This document shows, in pieces, positions 13,173 through 24,661 of a DNA stretch of 64,000 bases. The position numbers and the translations under genes were made by a program. The stretch is from positions 1 through 64,000 of the forward strand of contig NMRA01000943.1 in NCBI GenBank assembly GCA_002633005.1, in the 5' to 3' direction. The stretch comes from Phoronis australis (lineage: Eukaryota; Phoronida; Phoronidae). Position 1 is the first letter of the stretch. The number at the start of each line of letters is the position of its first letter. Below the pieces are notes generated by a model. The model was not told the origin of the DNA. It did not search any database and saw only the letters and a list, made by a program, of their open reading frames with translations.

Positions 13173-13305
13173 GAAAAACCAACTTCCGCCACTCCGATTC
13201 CGGTAGACTTTTTTTTTCCCACTAAAGGGTATGAAAGGATACGATTTATGCAATAAAACCTTCTGTTGCAATTTTTTCCGGGTTATCCGTAGAATGACTG
13301 GACTA

Positions 13306-16300
13306 TGAAACCAGTTTACCACCACTTTCATTTCCACCTATTATGTTCAATTTCAGCGTGCTGCCTACTGCAGTTAGTATCCTGCCCTCTCAAACATTGT
13401 GTCGGGGTAGGTATTTAGCCCTTCGGTACCATTTAACGGGGGGCATCGTCTTGAGTTGTTATTTGCTCATTCACGTAGCCTCTCGGAGTGTGTTTGTCGT
13501 TGAGGTATCGGCTCGGGTATATACATTTTATTTATTAAGGATTTTGTGACGTCATCTTGTTGTTGTTGTCGTCATAACAAATCCTAGAAATACTAACAGA
13601 ATGACAGCATTTAAAGCGACTGGGTGGGTTTAACAAATGAGTCAACGTGGACCACCACCTTTATTATAACCTTGTATCAGCAGTGCTGCAGCGATGAATT
13701 NNNNNNNNNNNNNNNNNNNNNNNNNNNNNNNNNNNNNNNNNNNNNNNNNNNNNNNNNNNNNNNNNNNNNNNNNNNNNNNNNNNNNNNNNNNNNNNNNNNN
13801 NNNNNNNNNNNNNNNNNNNNNNNNNNNNNNNNNNNNNNNNNNNNNNNNNNNNNNNNNNNNNNNNNNNNNNNNNNNNNNNNNNNNNNNNNNNNNNNNNNNN
13901 NNNNNNNNNNNNNNNNNNNNNNNNNNNNNNNNNNNNNNNNNNNNNNNNNNNNNNNNNNNNNNNNNNNNNNNNNNNNNNNNNNNNNNNNNNNNNNNNNNNN
14001 NNNNNNCCCCCCCCCCCCATCCTCCTTGCTTCCTTGCTCTAAACAAAAAGTTCTCCGTGTTATGCCAGTTCCCATTTGTCTAATTACCTGTCGCCGGTAT
14101 TTCTTTTTTACTGTTTTTTCTTGATTCTTGCCCGTTTTTTGCTTAAGGTTATTTCCCACTCTCGAAATATGGTCAAATCTTGCTCACGTTGGAATACCAT
14201 ATCTAACATACGGCATGTGTCATCGGATTCATTTGAAACTCTCAGACATAGTAACTGATGCGCTTTTCTCCAAAATCTTGTTAGTAATTGTGATTCATTT
14301 TTTGCAAAAATCGGAAGGGGCATAAAACTAAAAGGAAGTTATAATTTACAAAACTGTACTACATTTTTGAGACTTTACGGTGTACATTAATACCAAACAG
14401 AATTCAGTAATGTTATTGATACCGCACATGTAGTTTTGTTATGAATGTAGGTTTTATGCTAAAATTTTTCTAAAACGACATAGTCACAAGAACCCATTAC
14501 TTCAAATTGGTATCAAGTCAAGAATCAAATTCTACTTTAATATAGGGACGTTTACTAAGTTAAACATGCCATTTTGTAGATATTTGACTAAATTCACCTA
14601 CAAGTCGATAGCGTCCTTAGATAATATTCAATTTGGAGGTTTTTCTGCCACACCAGTCCATTTATTAATGTTCCCCTTCAGTTAAAGGAACCCAATCCTA
14701 TTTTATGGACACACGATAGTGCAGTGGCGAAAGCCTGTCAGTGACGTGAAAGTTTAGTAGTATTGTGACTGGCATGGGTTTTAGACCCAGACACAGCTGG
14801 TTTGACAATTCAGTCAGCATAAGCACAAGAACCTGAAAGATGATGAAACTTCCTAAGTATAACGTGAGTCGAGGAAACATTTTTATCCGTGTAATCGTGG
14901 CTTCTCTTTGATTGGCCAATTGACAATGACGATTTCATCTTTCAGCGATCTCCATACTGACATGGTTTCGCGGAGAACTCACTTGCTAAACCAACGAACG
15001 TCGAGCACAAAGAAACATTTGAAATCATTAGCAGCAGTATAGCTTTCAACTGCGCTTGAATTTTGTCGGGTTGACTTGCTGTAGAATGAAGTGTTCTAGC
15101 ACTGAAAATAAGCTCTACGTTCAAAGCAAATAACGTTGGGTTTTGCGTCTGCGTGCGTCTACGCCTCACGATTCTGTAACTTACAGTGCGTAGACTAACA
15201 TAAAAATGGTGGTGCTCTGTGTCTGTGTATATTTATCCCCCACTACACCACTGCACCAGCACACGAAGAGATGGAGTCTTCTATAATAATACAGTTAGCC
15301 CCTGCTGATGGTGGTCCTCGGACGGGGCTCCCCATATTAGTACAGGAGCCTCTACTCTTGGTAACCTTGGGGGGAACCTGTATTAATATAGGCTGTCCAA
15401 TTTTCAGGCTCGATAATTATTTTTTGCTTATTTAGTTTAAAAATAATAAGCTATTTAAAACAATAAGCGGTTCGTACCTACTTCTGCTTTTAAATAGTAT
15501 TCACTAAGTTTAAAAATTCATCCCTGGCAATCGCATTATTCTGGTATGATTGCTGCACCCTAATACATAGATTTGGACTAAATTCAAGTCCCGGTAACTA
15601 TATCCATGTATTACTTCTGTATTCAAAAATAAGTTTATCGATGTCGATGTAAAAATGAGAGTTGTCTTTGTTCGGCGCATAACGATTGATTACATTACCC
15701 AGAATATTTTCCCGATGATGATGACTTCAATAGCTATAAATTTTACGGCAAATTCTCACTTGTCTGACTAATTCATAATCAAAATGAGTATCCTACATGC
15801 AGTACACATACAATATGCCTTCATGGTTTCATGAGTTATGTTAATTGTGATAATGAATAATTACATTCAATTTATTTTGAAAGTCGACCATAACATTATA
15901 TTTTACAATCTTTTTCAACATACGTACACCACTCAGATAATCAATAGACATACAGTTGGTACACCGTCAGGTTCTACCCCTTGTTTCGAGTCAATGGCAA
16001 CATGAGAGTCAATCTTAAATATAAAGGCCCTAAGTGCTTATCTCGACGTAATCTAAAAAGTTACCTCAACAAGGCGCTCCATATATCATATCAAAAGCTG
16101 AAATCCAGAGCATAAGTGAGTTCTAATTAATAGTGGTTATACAAATTATTTTGTTGATAACTAAGTAAAGGGCAAACTGAGCGTGTTAGCCGGTACCTCA
16201 AGGTCGCGTGATTCAACAAAAGTCAAGTTTTGGGTAATTGGCATTCCAGGATTTGTTATGAAAAAAACCACTGAAAAAAATATATATTTGCTTAAGGAAA

Positions 16301-17900
16301 GTACAGTCTTCAAGTTCCAGTTTAAGAATTTTAGCGGAGCGCTCGGTTCTGGTTGCTTTGTATGATAACGCGGTGTTGTAAACTACAAGATTGTCTTTTG
16401 TATATCTTTCCTAGAACGAGCGCGGTATAAAATCAATAATAAGACACTGAAGTGAAAAAAACAAGAAACCGTAAGTAGCGCCACCTCTTCGTTGAAAAAG
16501 TAAACAGTACTAGTTGATGGTTGCGAGAAATCACTTCACGTGACTGGCATTTTCCCAAGTACCATTCCTAGCGAAATTGCGCTTTATTTCCATCAAAATC
16601 TCTTTTAAATGAGACTTTTTTCTCATAATTCCTACAAAACCTTTTCCGACTTGATTACCCTTAAAACGACTTACTTTCAAGTACGAGACTTAACTGGAAA
16701 GATTGGGCTCCAATATCCAATATCAAACGTCAATGTTATATTGACAAGTTTTTGTTGCAACAGCTGCACTCATTGTTCGGTTGCAATCAGGATCAATAAA
16801 TAAAAACGCAGCTGTACATAAACTCTTACGAAAAAAGTAGGTTCTGAAAGATAACATTTCCATTGAAGCTTCTGCCTCGTAAATCGGCCCCTTTTAGAGT
16901 CCTATATAAAAATGAATGAGTATCCTATTTTGTTGACCCTGAATCAATCCCATTTGTCAAGCATTCCCTCTCTCAATTATAATTGATCAATTACAAACGG
17001 GTGAAAGACATCGAGGAAGCAGCCTGATATAATTCGTCTTAGCATAACAAGTAAAGACAAGGGTTCCTATGTACTAATCTGGTTTTGTTAAAAAAACGTC
17101 TCGTTCGCTATACGGAAGCTTACATTTTCACTACGTGTACGCCATGTATTGATGAACAAAACCACTTCATGGTTTTCCAAAGATCAGACTCGGAAATGCA
17201 ATCCCAACCATAAGTAAAACACCAAAACGGAATTTTATGTGAGTTTAAAAACATCATGACGGACTTCTATGTGTGTTTAAAAATGTTGACTAGTAGTGCA
17301 GGATATGCCAAGTTCTTGAATATGTGAATTCATAGGTCACTAGCGGGTTAGGCATCTGATCATGAAGTGAAAGACCGGTTACGTGTCTGCAAACTTAAGT
17401 ACACTCTACTTCAAAGACTGAGGTTAACATCGATATGCATTGAATATATAAGGGCAATGCGAATAAGTATACGGTAGTTGACAAACAACTAAGTTGAACT
17501 CCGACCGATGAGAAAAATGGACATGTAGAGTCTATTGGCAAGAAAGGGGTACGTTACACTACATTAACAAACTTCCTCACTTTCCAGGATCTAAAGCACT
17601 AGCACGGACATGTCGCTTACGCAAGTACTACATGTAGGCCCACTGAGACACCGTACAATATGAACCTGATGCATTTGACCCGGTAACAAATGATAACGTT
17701 CTACGCACAATGCATCATGTGAAAGCAAACAGTTGATTGATTTATCGCGAGCTTGTACATGAGTTGTCATAGACAGTTTGAGCGCCAGTCAACATTCATT
17801 GTTTTTCTTGGCTTGGTATACAGCGGCATAACGTTATTTATAGAACATGACCTAAATTAGGACAACTGGACGGTTGCCATTAACCAATGAGAGCGGTCTT
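13306..17900. other. Intronic stretch with an assembly gap
   Basis: This lies inside the long first intron of the ankyrin-like gene. A 306-base gap of N occupies 13701-14006 and is followed by a run of C. I recognise no exon, RNA gene or complete element. Open frames that cross the gap are artefacts of N translation. Confidence 0.5.
13701..14006. other. Assembly gap, 306 N
   Basis: A run of N bordered on the right by a C homopolymer. Nothing can be said about its content. Confidence 1.
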
Positions 17901-18997
17901 GCTTCGCGAGGCCTTGCTGGTCTTCTCAGAAGTGAACGTAGAATGCAGTAATTAACGTTCCACTATGAAATGCACACACAAACCTACACTCAACAACGCA
18001 CAAATGCCACGAGCCGTGAATACTTGTGAGTCTATCACAGCGCTTTTCTTGAGCTTGACAAAAGGTGTTCGGTGAGAAAGTTATTTGAAGAACACGACCT
18101 TAGTGAAAATATAGACGGTCACCTTAACCAGTCTCGTTTACAATACACCTGGCGAAAACTGTGACATCACTGAAGTCAGTCTTGCCCAGAAGTGAACGTA
18201 TACTCTAGGAGTTAACGCTCCACTACCGTAACATGCGTATAGAGTTATTCTCCCATCTACATTTTTAGAATAATTTATAAGGATATCTTCAGCCTGACAT
18301 TTTATTTGCAATGACAATCTGGATCGAGGGGATCAGTCCGAGTCCAGGTGAGGGCTACACTGATATTGTTATTTCCAGACAAATCATAACAGCTCAAATC
18401 ACACCTTCTAAACACACGTTGGCAACCAAATAGAATTTTTGAGTTGAGACAAGAAAAAAAATGGCGACCAGCTTGTGAATAAGTGCATAAACCGGTTGAA
18501 GACATAAAATTTCAGGCTTGAGGAAGGGATTGATTGACGGTTGGTTTAGTGTGACAACAATGGTTTGGTCTGTGTCAACAATCGAGTTTTATAAATGTCC
18601 ATTGTCAAAAGGCATGCATGAAACCAAACGTGCAGAGGTAGACTTTTATTATTTTCTATGAAGTGGTACCCTCACCCAGGCTCCGCCCCTCCTCTGCGGT
18701 GATATTGGGAAATTCCTAGTGCGACTGAATTCAGCCATTTTGCGACAGTACAAGGGTGTAACTTAAAATGTCTTTTGCCAACAATACATTGACATGAATG
18801 TGGGTCTCAAAACGTTCATTAACTTAACAAACTATTAAGTTGATTGTAAAGTCACGCTGATCGTCGACATAACGCCGCGGGTTAAACAATCAAACTTCAA
18901 AAGCCCGCCCTAAATAAACATATTCAGCATACAAGATTTCAACGACTATGACAGGGGAGGGGCGAAAAGATGAAATGATTTCTGAGAAAACTCTCAC

Positions 18998-19054
18998 CTT
19001 GTCCAATTCTGCGTCATCGAGATGTAAACGACATGATTCCTTGTTAGATGCCAT
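18998..19054 (-). CDS. First coding exon A of the ankyrin-like gene
   Basis: Read on the minus strand, an ATG at 19054 opens 19 codons (MASNKESCRLHLDDAELDK) that end at a GTGAGA donor at phase 0. That phase fits the phase-0 acceptor of the exon at 7782-7871. The peptide is charged and has no signal sequence. It is a paralogue of exon B at 21327-21377; both end R-L-x-L-x-x-A-x-L-x-K before the donor. The shared position and phase suggest alternative promoters of one gene. Two separate genes are possible, but no second copy of the ankyrin-like exon was seen. Confidence 0.6.
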
Positions 19055-19399
19055 GGTCAATGTCTGGTCGTTAGAATCCCTGCGGTTCTTCTTCGTCGAG
19101 TGAATATTATGCAGCGTACTGAAAGCAAAGTACTCCTCAGTGGGTAATTCCTGAAGTTTCGATGAGTCATTGCTTAAATAGGTTATTGACAGCCAACAGG
19201 TGGCAGGTTAGGCTTTTATCTGACAATACAGTTAAATAACAAATGTATACTCTGCGCAAGTGATCCTATTTTGAACTTAGTAGTAACCTGCACGGATTTT
19301 AAATGCAACTTTCACCAATACCAGTGACACCAGCACTGTGTTGTTATCATAGACATCTTTATACTATACTTAACTCTAAACAGTACTGAAGCATACGCT

Positions 19400-19790
19400 C
19401 ATTCCCGGGCCGTGCTGCGCGGCACACAAAACCCGTCCCCCCGCTGCACTACTGAGGCATTCGTTGCGGCGCCCGTTTCGGCACCACCTTGGTCTCATGC
19501 AGCTTCGAACCAGGTCCCAAGCACTGTAGAGGCCCTCTGTTTAGATTCGAGGTGTTACATTTTTTCTTGCTGGACGGGATGTAAGACATTTCGGTGCCTG
19601 CCAAAACGGGGCCAGCTGAACACCGGGCAAGTGCATGACGGCGTACTGTCGTTCAGCACTGTTGAACTATTGCAGACGTGAGGGCTTTTGAACGTGTTTC
19701 CTTGGGAACTGCCTACCACAGTCTTTTGTCCCGTACGACAATAGGAAGGCCAATTATCTCTCCCAGGCTTCAAAGGCTTAACTGAAACCT
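19400..19790. other. GC-rich, CpG-containing patch between the duplication units
   Basis: This ~390-bp stretch is markedly more GC-rich than its surroundings and has open frames on both strands (19412-19681 + and 19773-19555 -). Neither frame resembles a known protein. It lies between the two promoter/first-exon units and has no visible counterpart in either, so it may be an insertion or a regulatory CpG patch. Confidence 0.3.
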
Positions 19791-20696
19791 GGCGGAATGA
19801 ACTGTCTTAATCTTGGTGGGTTGTAGTTGGGAGACTTTGGTGATTCAAAAACTAAATATGATCAGCATTTGACAAGAAATTCAGAAATGCTATTGGTTTT
19901 ATGTTCAAATATGTTATAACTTAACTTTCTTTTTAGCAGCACAGCCCAGTTGTCGGAGATTAGAGCCGAAGGTTACCGAACTTAATCCAGGTGAAATCAT
20001 GAACACTGCCGGAGGCAAGTCTTCTCAGAAGTGTAGACCGTAGTAATTAACGTCTCACTATATATGACATGCGCACATACTTAAAACTGTCTTATTTTTC
20101 TAAGTATAGTTTTTTGGTATAGTTAAAAGTCGGTCGGACAATGCACGCGGCGATGACAGGAGGGATGAAAAGCGCAGGCCTATACATTTCCTCTGGTTGT
20201 TTTCAATTCCATCCCGCATGTAACTCCAGTACAATTGAAACAGCTTAGATCACACATTTTAAACAAACATGTGCTGCCAATCATATAGGACTTTTAAAAA
20301 GATGAGACAAAAGAAAAATATCTGGTGACCAATGAGAGTGCTTCGGCGCAGTTAGGAATATTGTGATTGATCGGAGGAGTTGCTTGGCCTGCCCGAACAA
20401 CGGTGCTACAGCCACTCGTATAGTCTAGTTATATAATGTTGACTGCCTAAAAGGATGCTCCAAGGCTTGCAGACATAATGGATAGCCCGGCCTTCTACAC
20501 CATTTTCTATACAAAGAGGTGTTCAACACCCCTCGCCGCTTTGCCCCGTGACGTTGGGAAATTCCTAGTGTACGTGAAGCCATTTTTAGAGTACGAGGTT
20601 CTCGAGTCTTTTTGTCAACGCAAGAGCGAATGTATTTTTTCATCTCAGAATCTCGAAAGGTTCGCACAATAATAACTATACCGTATAGGCCTCGAG

Positions 20697-21180
20697 GCGG
20701 ATCTAGGATACCGAGGGGCGGACACGTACGATGACCTCGGGGAATTGTAAAGCGCGATTGTATCTGCACACTGGCAGGCGGCACGCCATTCCGGGCCTCC
20801 AGTCGGGGACGTGGACTTTCTCAGTGTTCAGAAACCCTGTCGTCGGACTAAAACAAAAAAAACAGGAACAAGATTCCGCCCCTCGACCTGGGTATGACCC
20901 CCCCCCCACNATTGTATCTGCACACTGGCAGGCGGCACGCCATTCCGGGGTCGGGGACGTGGACTTTCTCAGTGTTCAGAAACCCTGTCGTCGAACTAAA
21001 ACAAAAAAGAAACGGGAACACGATTCCGCCCCTCGACCTGGGTATGACTCCCTCCCCCCCACATCCGCCACCAGTCCTAGTTACTGCACTCAATATATTG
21101 GCGCTGTTGGATCATTTCACTTTTTCTGCGGCAGCTAGGGCGGGGCGGGGCCGGACCACCTGGGCCTTCCCTAAATCCGC
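20697..21180. mobile_element. hAT-like non-autonomous insertion in duplication unit B
   Basis: Inverted ends GGCGGATCTAGG (20697) and CCTAAATCCGCC (ending 21180) bound the element. These resemble the GTGGCGGATCCAGG ends of the two MITEs at 25235 and 53511. Its presence accounts for the jump in offset between duplication units A and B, so it inserted after the duplication. The interior holds an assembly join at 20910, where about 150 bases are repeated, so the real element is probably near 330 bp. Confidence 0.6.
20757..21064. repeat. Assembly-made direct repeat around a single N
   Basis: The sequence starting ATTGTATCTGCACACTGGCA at 20757 restarts at 20911, immediately after one N at 20910. 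The two copies differ by a few substitutions and small indels. This is the pattern expected when two overlapping contigs or haplotypes are joined without merging, so it is better read as an artefact than as a genomic tandem repeat. Confidence 0.7.
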
Positions 21181-21326
21181 CTTGGAACTTCACGGTGATT
21201 GTGTACTGTTCGGCGTACGCCGAGAGTGAAACAATCAAACTTTGATAACATATTAACATAAACAGGTTACGCTGGGACAATCAAGCTGGGCCCGAACAGG
21301 TGGCAAAACATTTTAAAAATTCTCAC

Positions 21327-21377
21327 CTTTCTCAATTGTGCCTCAGTGAGAAGTAAACGCCTTGATTTCTTGACCAT
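21327..21377 (-). CDS. First coding exon B (duplicate) of the ankyrin-like gene
   Basis: Read on the minus strand, an ATG at 21377 opens 17 codons (MVKKSRRLLLTEAQLRK) that end at a GTGAGA donor at phase 0. It occupies the same place in duplication unit B as exon A does in unit A. It is two codons shorter and more basic at the N-terminus. If both promoters are used, the gene makes proteins that differ only in this short leader. Confidence 0.55.
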
Positions 21378-21540
21378 ATCGCCGACTTCTCTTCAGAGTC
21401 ACTGTCGTTGTTATGCGCGAGTAGGCTACGCAGCTTAAAAATACACTTTTGGTTTTCCCTGAAATTTCGATGAGTCACTGGGTAAATAGGTCATCAAGGC
21501 AGCCAATAGACGGCGGGTTAGCTAACTGATTTCTGCAACA

Positions 21541-23580
21541 ACACATATCTGACTTGACTCACAAGTGACCGTGCAAAAGATGTTGGCCGTTTATAATCAA
21601 TACAGCTGAACATGAAACATACTTTTACATGTGGTGTGACTCGATCACTTCCCCCATTGCTGTAATGGCATCAACCCTTGCCGATTCGAAGACAGGACCG
21701 TAGTACAAACGATATGGGACTAGAGTCGTGATCCGCAGCGCGCGCTCCAGCGGCTCGCACTGTTATAACACTGAGTTTGGTTACAGTACAACAATCCTTC
21801 TAGATCTATTTTCGTTTAAAATAAAATTTGACTCGGAAAAATAAGAGACCACTTGAAGTGTTGAAATACGCTTACAAATCACCAGGTACATGTAGTTGAC
21901 AACACTGTATTGCATAGTAAAAACTGAGTAAACGCCTTGAAGTTCGATTTTGAGATCTACACTATAGCCTAGTAGGTAAATGCCAAGGTTGACCTTGTGA
22001 TTGTTCAAAAGGAGGCGACCTTTTGTAGGGTTTCAAAGCGAATTATTTTGAAAATTTAGATCCTAATATGACATTTTCAATAAATTTCAATATTGATTCA
22101 TGACGAAAAAAAACAAGTTAATCAGTATATCGTTTATGCGTTTCCACTTATTTTGCACCAAACAAAACGACCTCATTTTTTTATTCTCGCTGATACCAAT
22201 GACCGTCGTCCGGGAATGTCAGTACACACTTTCGTCTTCAAAATGACATGAATGCAAAGTTCTTAATATAATTTTTTGGGGTAACTGATAGCACACTATG
22301 TATTATACATGTACACCAGGGAATTGCCTTTGAACAATTCGGTGGGATCCAACGTTTTTGTATTTGGACTGCTAAGGTGGCCGGAGTCCTGTCATCTTCA
22401 GGCCCGCCGCGGGGATTCCCAACTCGGCCCGTAGTAGAAATTGTGCTAATTAATTGAATAAAAAGTTTTAAAAGTGAAAATGTTGACCAATTTGAATATT
22501 AATTGTAGTGAAATGACCACATTAATATGTTTGCTTGAAATCCCATGTATTTTGCACCAACTAAACTAAACGTCCCACACAATGACAGGCGCCGCCATGT
22601 AACCTCAAGCGAGCTCCGGCTGCACACTACTTAATTGCTGCCTACCCGGTTGAAATCTGTGTACAACAAACTATGTACTCAGAAAAAAAAATGTATTATA
22701 GTTTTCTGGTGACCGTGTCTGCCATACATGTATACAGCCTCTTAAAGTTGATTATAATTGTATAAAGTGTGCCGGCGGGTGCCTGGCAAGTGGTTTGAAC
22801 GCCAAAGCAAGGAGATAACAATATTAAGCAATAGAGTATACTAAACACCCGTGTTTGGCAGACCTGAGAACTATGCATGTAAAACAATGGTACTGAATGA
22901 GATTTCAAGTGTATAAGCTGAAATTCGGGGTGTAGGAATGGACCAAGTAAGGCAAACCGCGTTATCCCAGCCTGGGTGTATATCGATATTCATAGTCGAC
23001 AAGGATTTTTTTCAGTCAACTGACTCATGCCTGACCTTGAAGGGACGGTATAGCTTATTCATTGTTAAAAACCATTTAAACGGCCGAATACAATACAAAT
23101 TTGCCTGCCGGTTCAAAGACAAGTCAATAATAACGTTTAATTTTATGTAACTAAATGTTTTCTTGCCTCCCCTGAGAATAGTCAGCATGTCAATGACATT
23201 CGTCTCTGGTAGATTCGGCAACACCTCCTGCAGGATTTTTGCTTTTCGTCACAGGTGAATGGCCGTGCTGTTCTTATAGCTTTCGCTGCTTCAGCAAGGT
23301 TGTACAGTGTGCTCACGACACATGTGCCTTGATAACCTACTAGATAGCGGGGTGAATCACAACAAATATATGGGCCTACAGATAAACGTTAGGCCAACAA
23401 AGTAGCGAGGAATCAACAGTTACATGAATAAAAAACTAAAAACACCAAGAAAACCAACATGTGGAAAATTGGTGGAAGACGAATTCCTAAACGTTACAAA
23501 ATTCTAAAGAAAAATTCTCAGCCCTAACTCAAAAATCAACCACAAGAAATGGTCTGCACACCAAGAGCACCTAAACGACA
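21541..23580. other. Intergenic stretch, nothing recognised
   Basis: I see no homologous exon or complete element. Short open frames near 22696-23224 on both strands are unsupported. Confidence 0.45.
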
Positions 23581-23911
23581 GTGACCGTGGGCCGTTGGGG
23601 AGAAATTGTCGCCGTAAAATTACTTGTGCAAATTAATTCTTATAAAAGTAGCGTAAAATGATTATTTGCGGTGTCAAGAAAAGTAATAGTTGTATTGGCG
23701 AATTACGCCGTTAAACCGGCTACGTGCGCAAGTTAATTCTCGTTAGACGCGTAAATTAATTATTCAGATGTGTAAATTAGTTAATTGCTGCGAAAGTGAT
23801 CATTTGAGACGCAACGTAATTATTTGCGACGTATTTTAACTTCGTAAAATAATCATTTGCTGCGTAATTTTACCGTGCGACACCTTCCCCCTACGGCCAT
23901 TCCCAGTGACC
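23581..23911. mobile_element. MITE-like element with a degenerate GCGTAAAAT/ATTTGCG array
   Basis: The ends are imperfect inverted repeats of about 45 bp. The left end reads GTGACCGTGGGCCGTTGGGG and runs on to GTAAAATTAC. The inverted right end reads GTCACTGGGAATGGCCGTAG and also runs on to GTAAAATTAC. The interior is made of degenerate, loosely spaced words such as GCGTAAAATGATTATTTGCG, GCGTAAATTAATTATT and CGTAATTATTTGCGACG. It has no coding capacity. Confidence 0.6.
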
Positions 23912-24306
23912 GCTTATTACGGGCCAGACAGTTCTTCCTTTATTGGTATAGTAATATGTAGTATTTATTTATTATAGTGACAAGTACAATTAATTCAAAC
24001 AGTTATAGGTATGACATTCGTGGGAAAGATAAGTACCCAGCCCACCGTATATATATGATGACAGATTCCTTACACCGGCCAGGGCAGCGTTACTTATAGG
24101 TGTCGCTGTAACAACATGGCGGCCCCCATGTTTGATTTTCTTCGTCGGGGGAGAAGTGACTGGATGACAAAGTCGTTTTATGTAGATTGCTTTTAACTGA
24201 AACTGTACGATATGTAAGTTTAAGGTACCTCAATATTCATTCTGGTAATGGTTGGTAATTCATTATTTCATCTAGGCAATATGTCGGCTCAACCCGGATT
24301 AAGGAA

Positions 24307-24661
24307 GGGCACAGGCGTCCTCTGTTGGCCCGAACAGAGGCGATGGTCATTGCTTACTTCTGGTCGTACACGCTACACTATATAAAACTTCAAGATATGA
24401 CATTCCGGACTAGAAATTCCACGGGTGATTCTCTTCAGCCGTCCATAAAAGCAAACTCGATATAAATTTACACAAAACTAATAACTCGATCTAACCGGTG
24501 ATTGTTGGAACGCAGAATTCACAATGCCGAGTGCCTGTTTTATGTCTGATTAACCCTACCCATGATCACAATCGTCCTCAGCTTCTGATCGTCCCCAATA
24601 CACTACATAGTATTATATGTAGTGTATGGGGGACGATCAGAAGCTGAGGACGCCTGTGCCC
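24307..24661. mobile_element. Foldback element ending in an 80-bp hairpin
   Basis: The ends are GGGCACAGGCGTCCTC at 24307-24322 and its inverse GAGGACGCCTGTGCCC at 24646-24661. The right side also forms a near-perfect hairpin: arms 24573-24608 and 24617-24652, 36 bp each with one mismatch, around the 8-base loop AGTATTAT. The arm word GACGATCAGAAGCTGAGGAC recurs alone at about 25049-25068, so the family is dispersed. No protein is encoded. Confidence 0.7.

Larger units (their letters stand above)
8172..13305 (+). mobile_element. 5.1-kb TIR element carrying a decayed FEN1/XPG-like gene
   Basis: The left end (8172 onward: TAGTCCAGTCATTCTA, AAAAAATTGCAACAGAAGGT, AATCGGAGTGGCGGAA, TTTTTCAAGATGGCGGACAA) is found inverted at the right end, finishing at 13305. 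This gives an imperfect terminal inverted repeat of roughly 165 bp. The extreme ends start with TA, consistent with a TA target duplication. The left subterminal region is rich in GATGGCGGACAAAATGG-like words. The right one carries a ~311-bp direct duplication (12554-13172). Between them, on the plus strand, lies a broken protein gene (9260-12149). The element sits in the long intron between the ankyrin-like exon and its first exons. The superfamily is not assigned. Confidence 0.75.
17915..21540. repeat. Tandem segmental duplication with two promoter/first-exon units
   Basis: Unit A (about 17915-19230) and unit B (about 20010-21540) share a colinear series of words. These include TTCTCAGAAGTG with AGTAATTAACGT (17920 and 20020; a third, weaker copy near 18185), GGGAAATTCCTAGTG (18707 and 20559), AAACAATCAAACTT (18883 and 21228), a first exon each (19054-18998 and 21377-21327) and TTTCGATGAGTCA (19158 and 21476). 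The offset is about 1.85 kb up to the middle and about 2.32 kb afterwards. The step is explained by the insertion at 20697-21180. The units are clearly diverged, so the duplication is not recent. Confidence 0.7.

Noticed and set aside
13624-14159. Long frames of 118-166 codons crossing 13701-14006
   Set aside because: Most of their length is N. The real flanks are short and resemble no protein.
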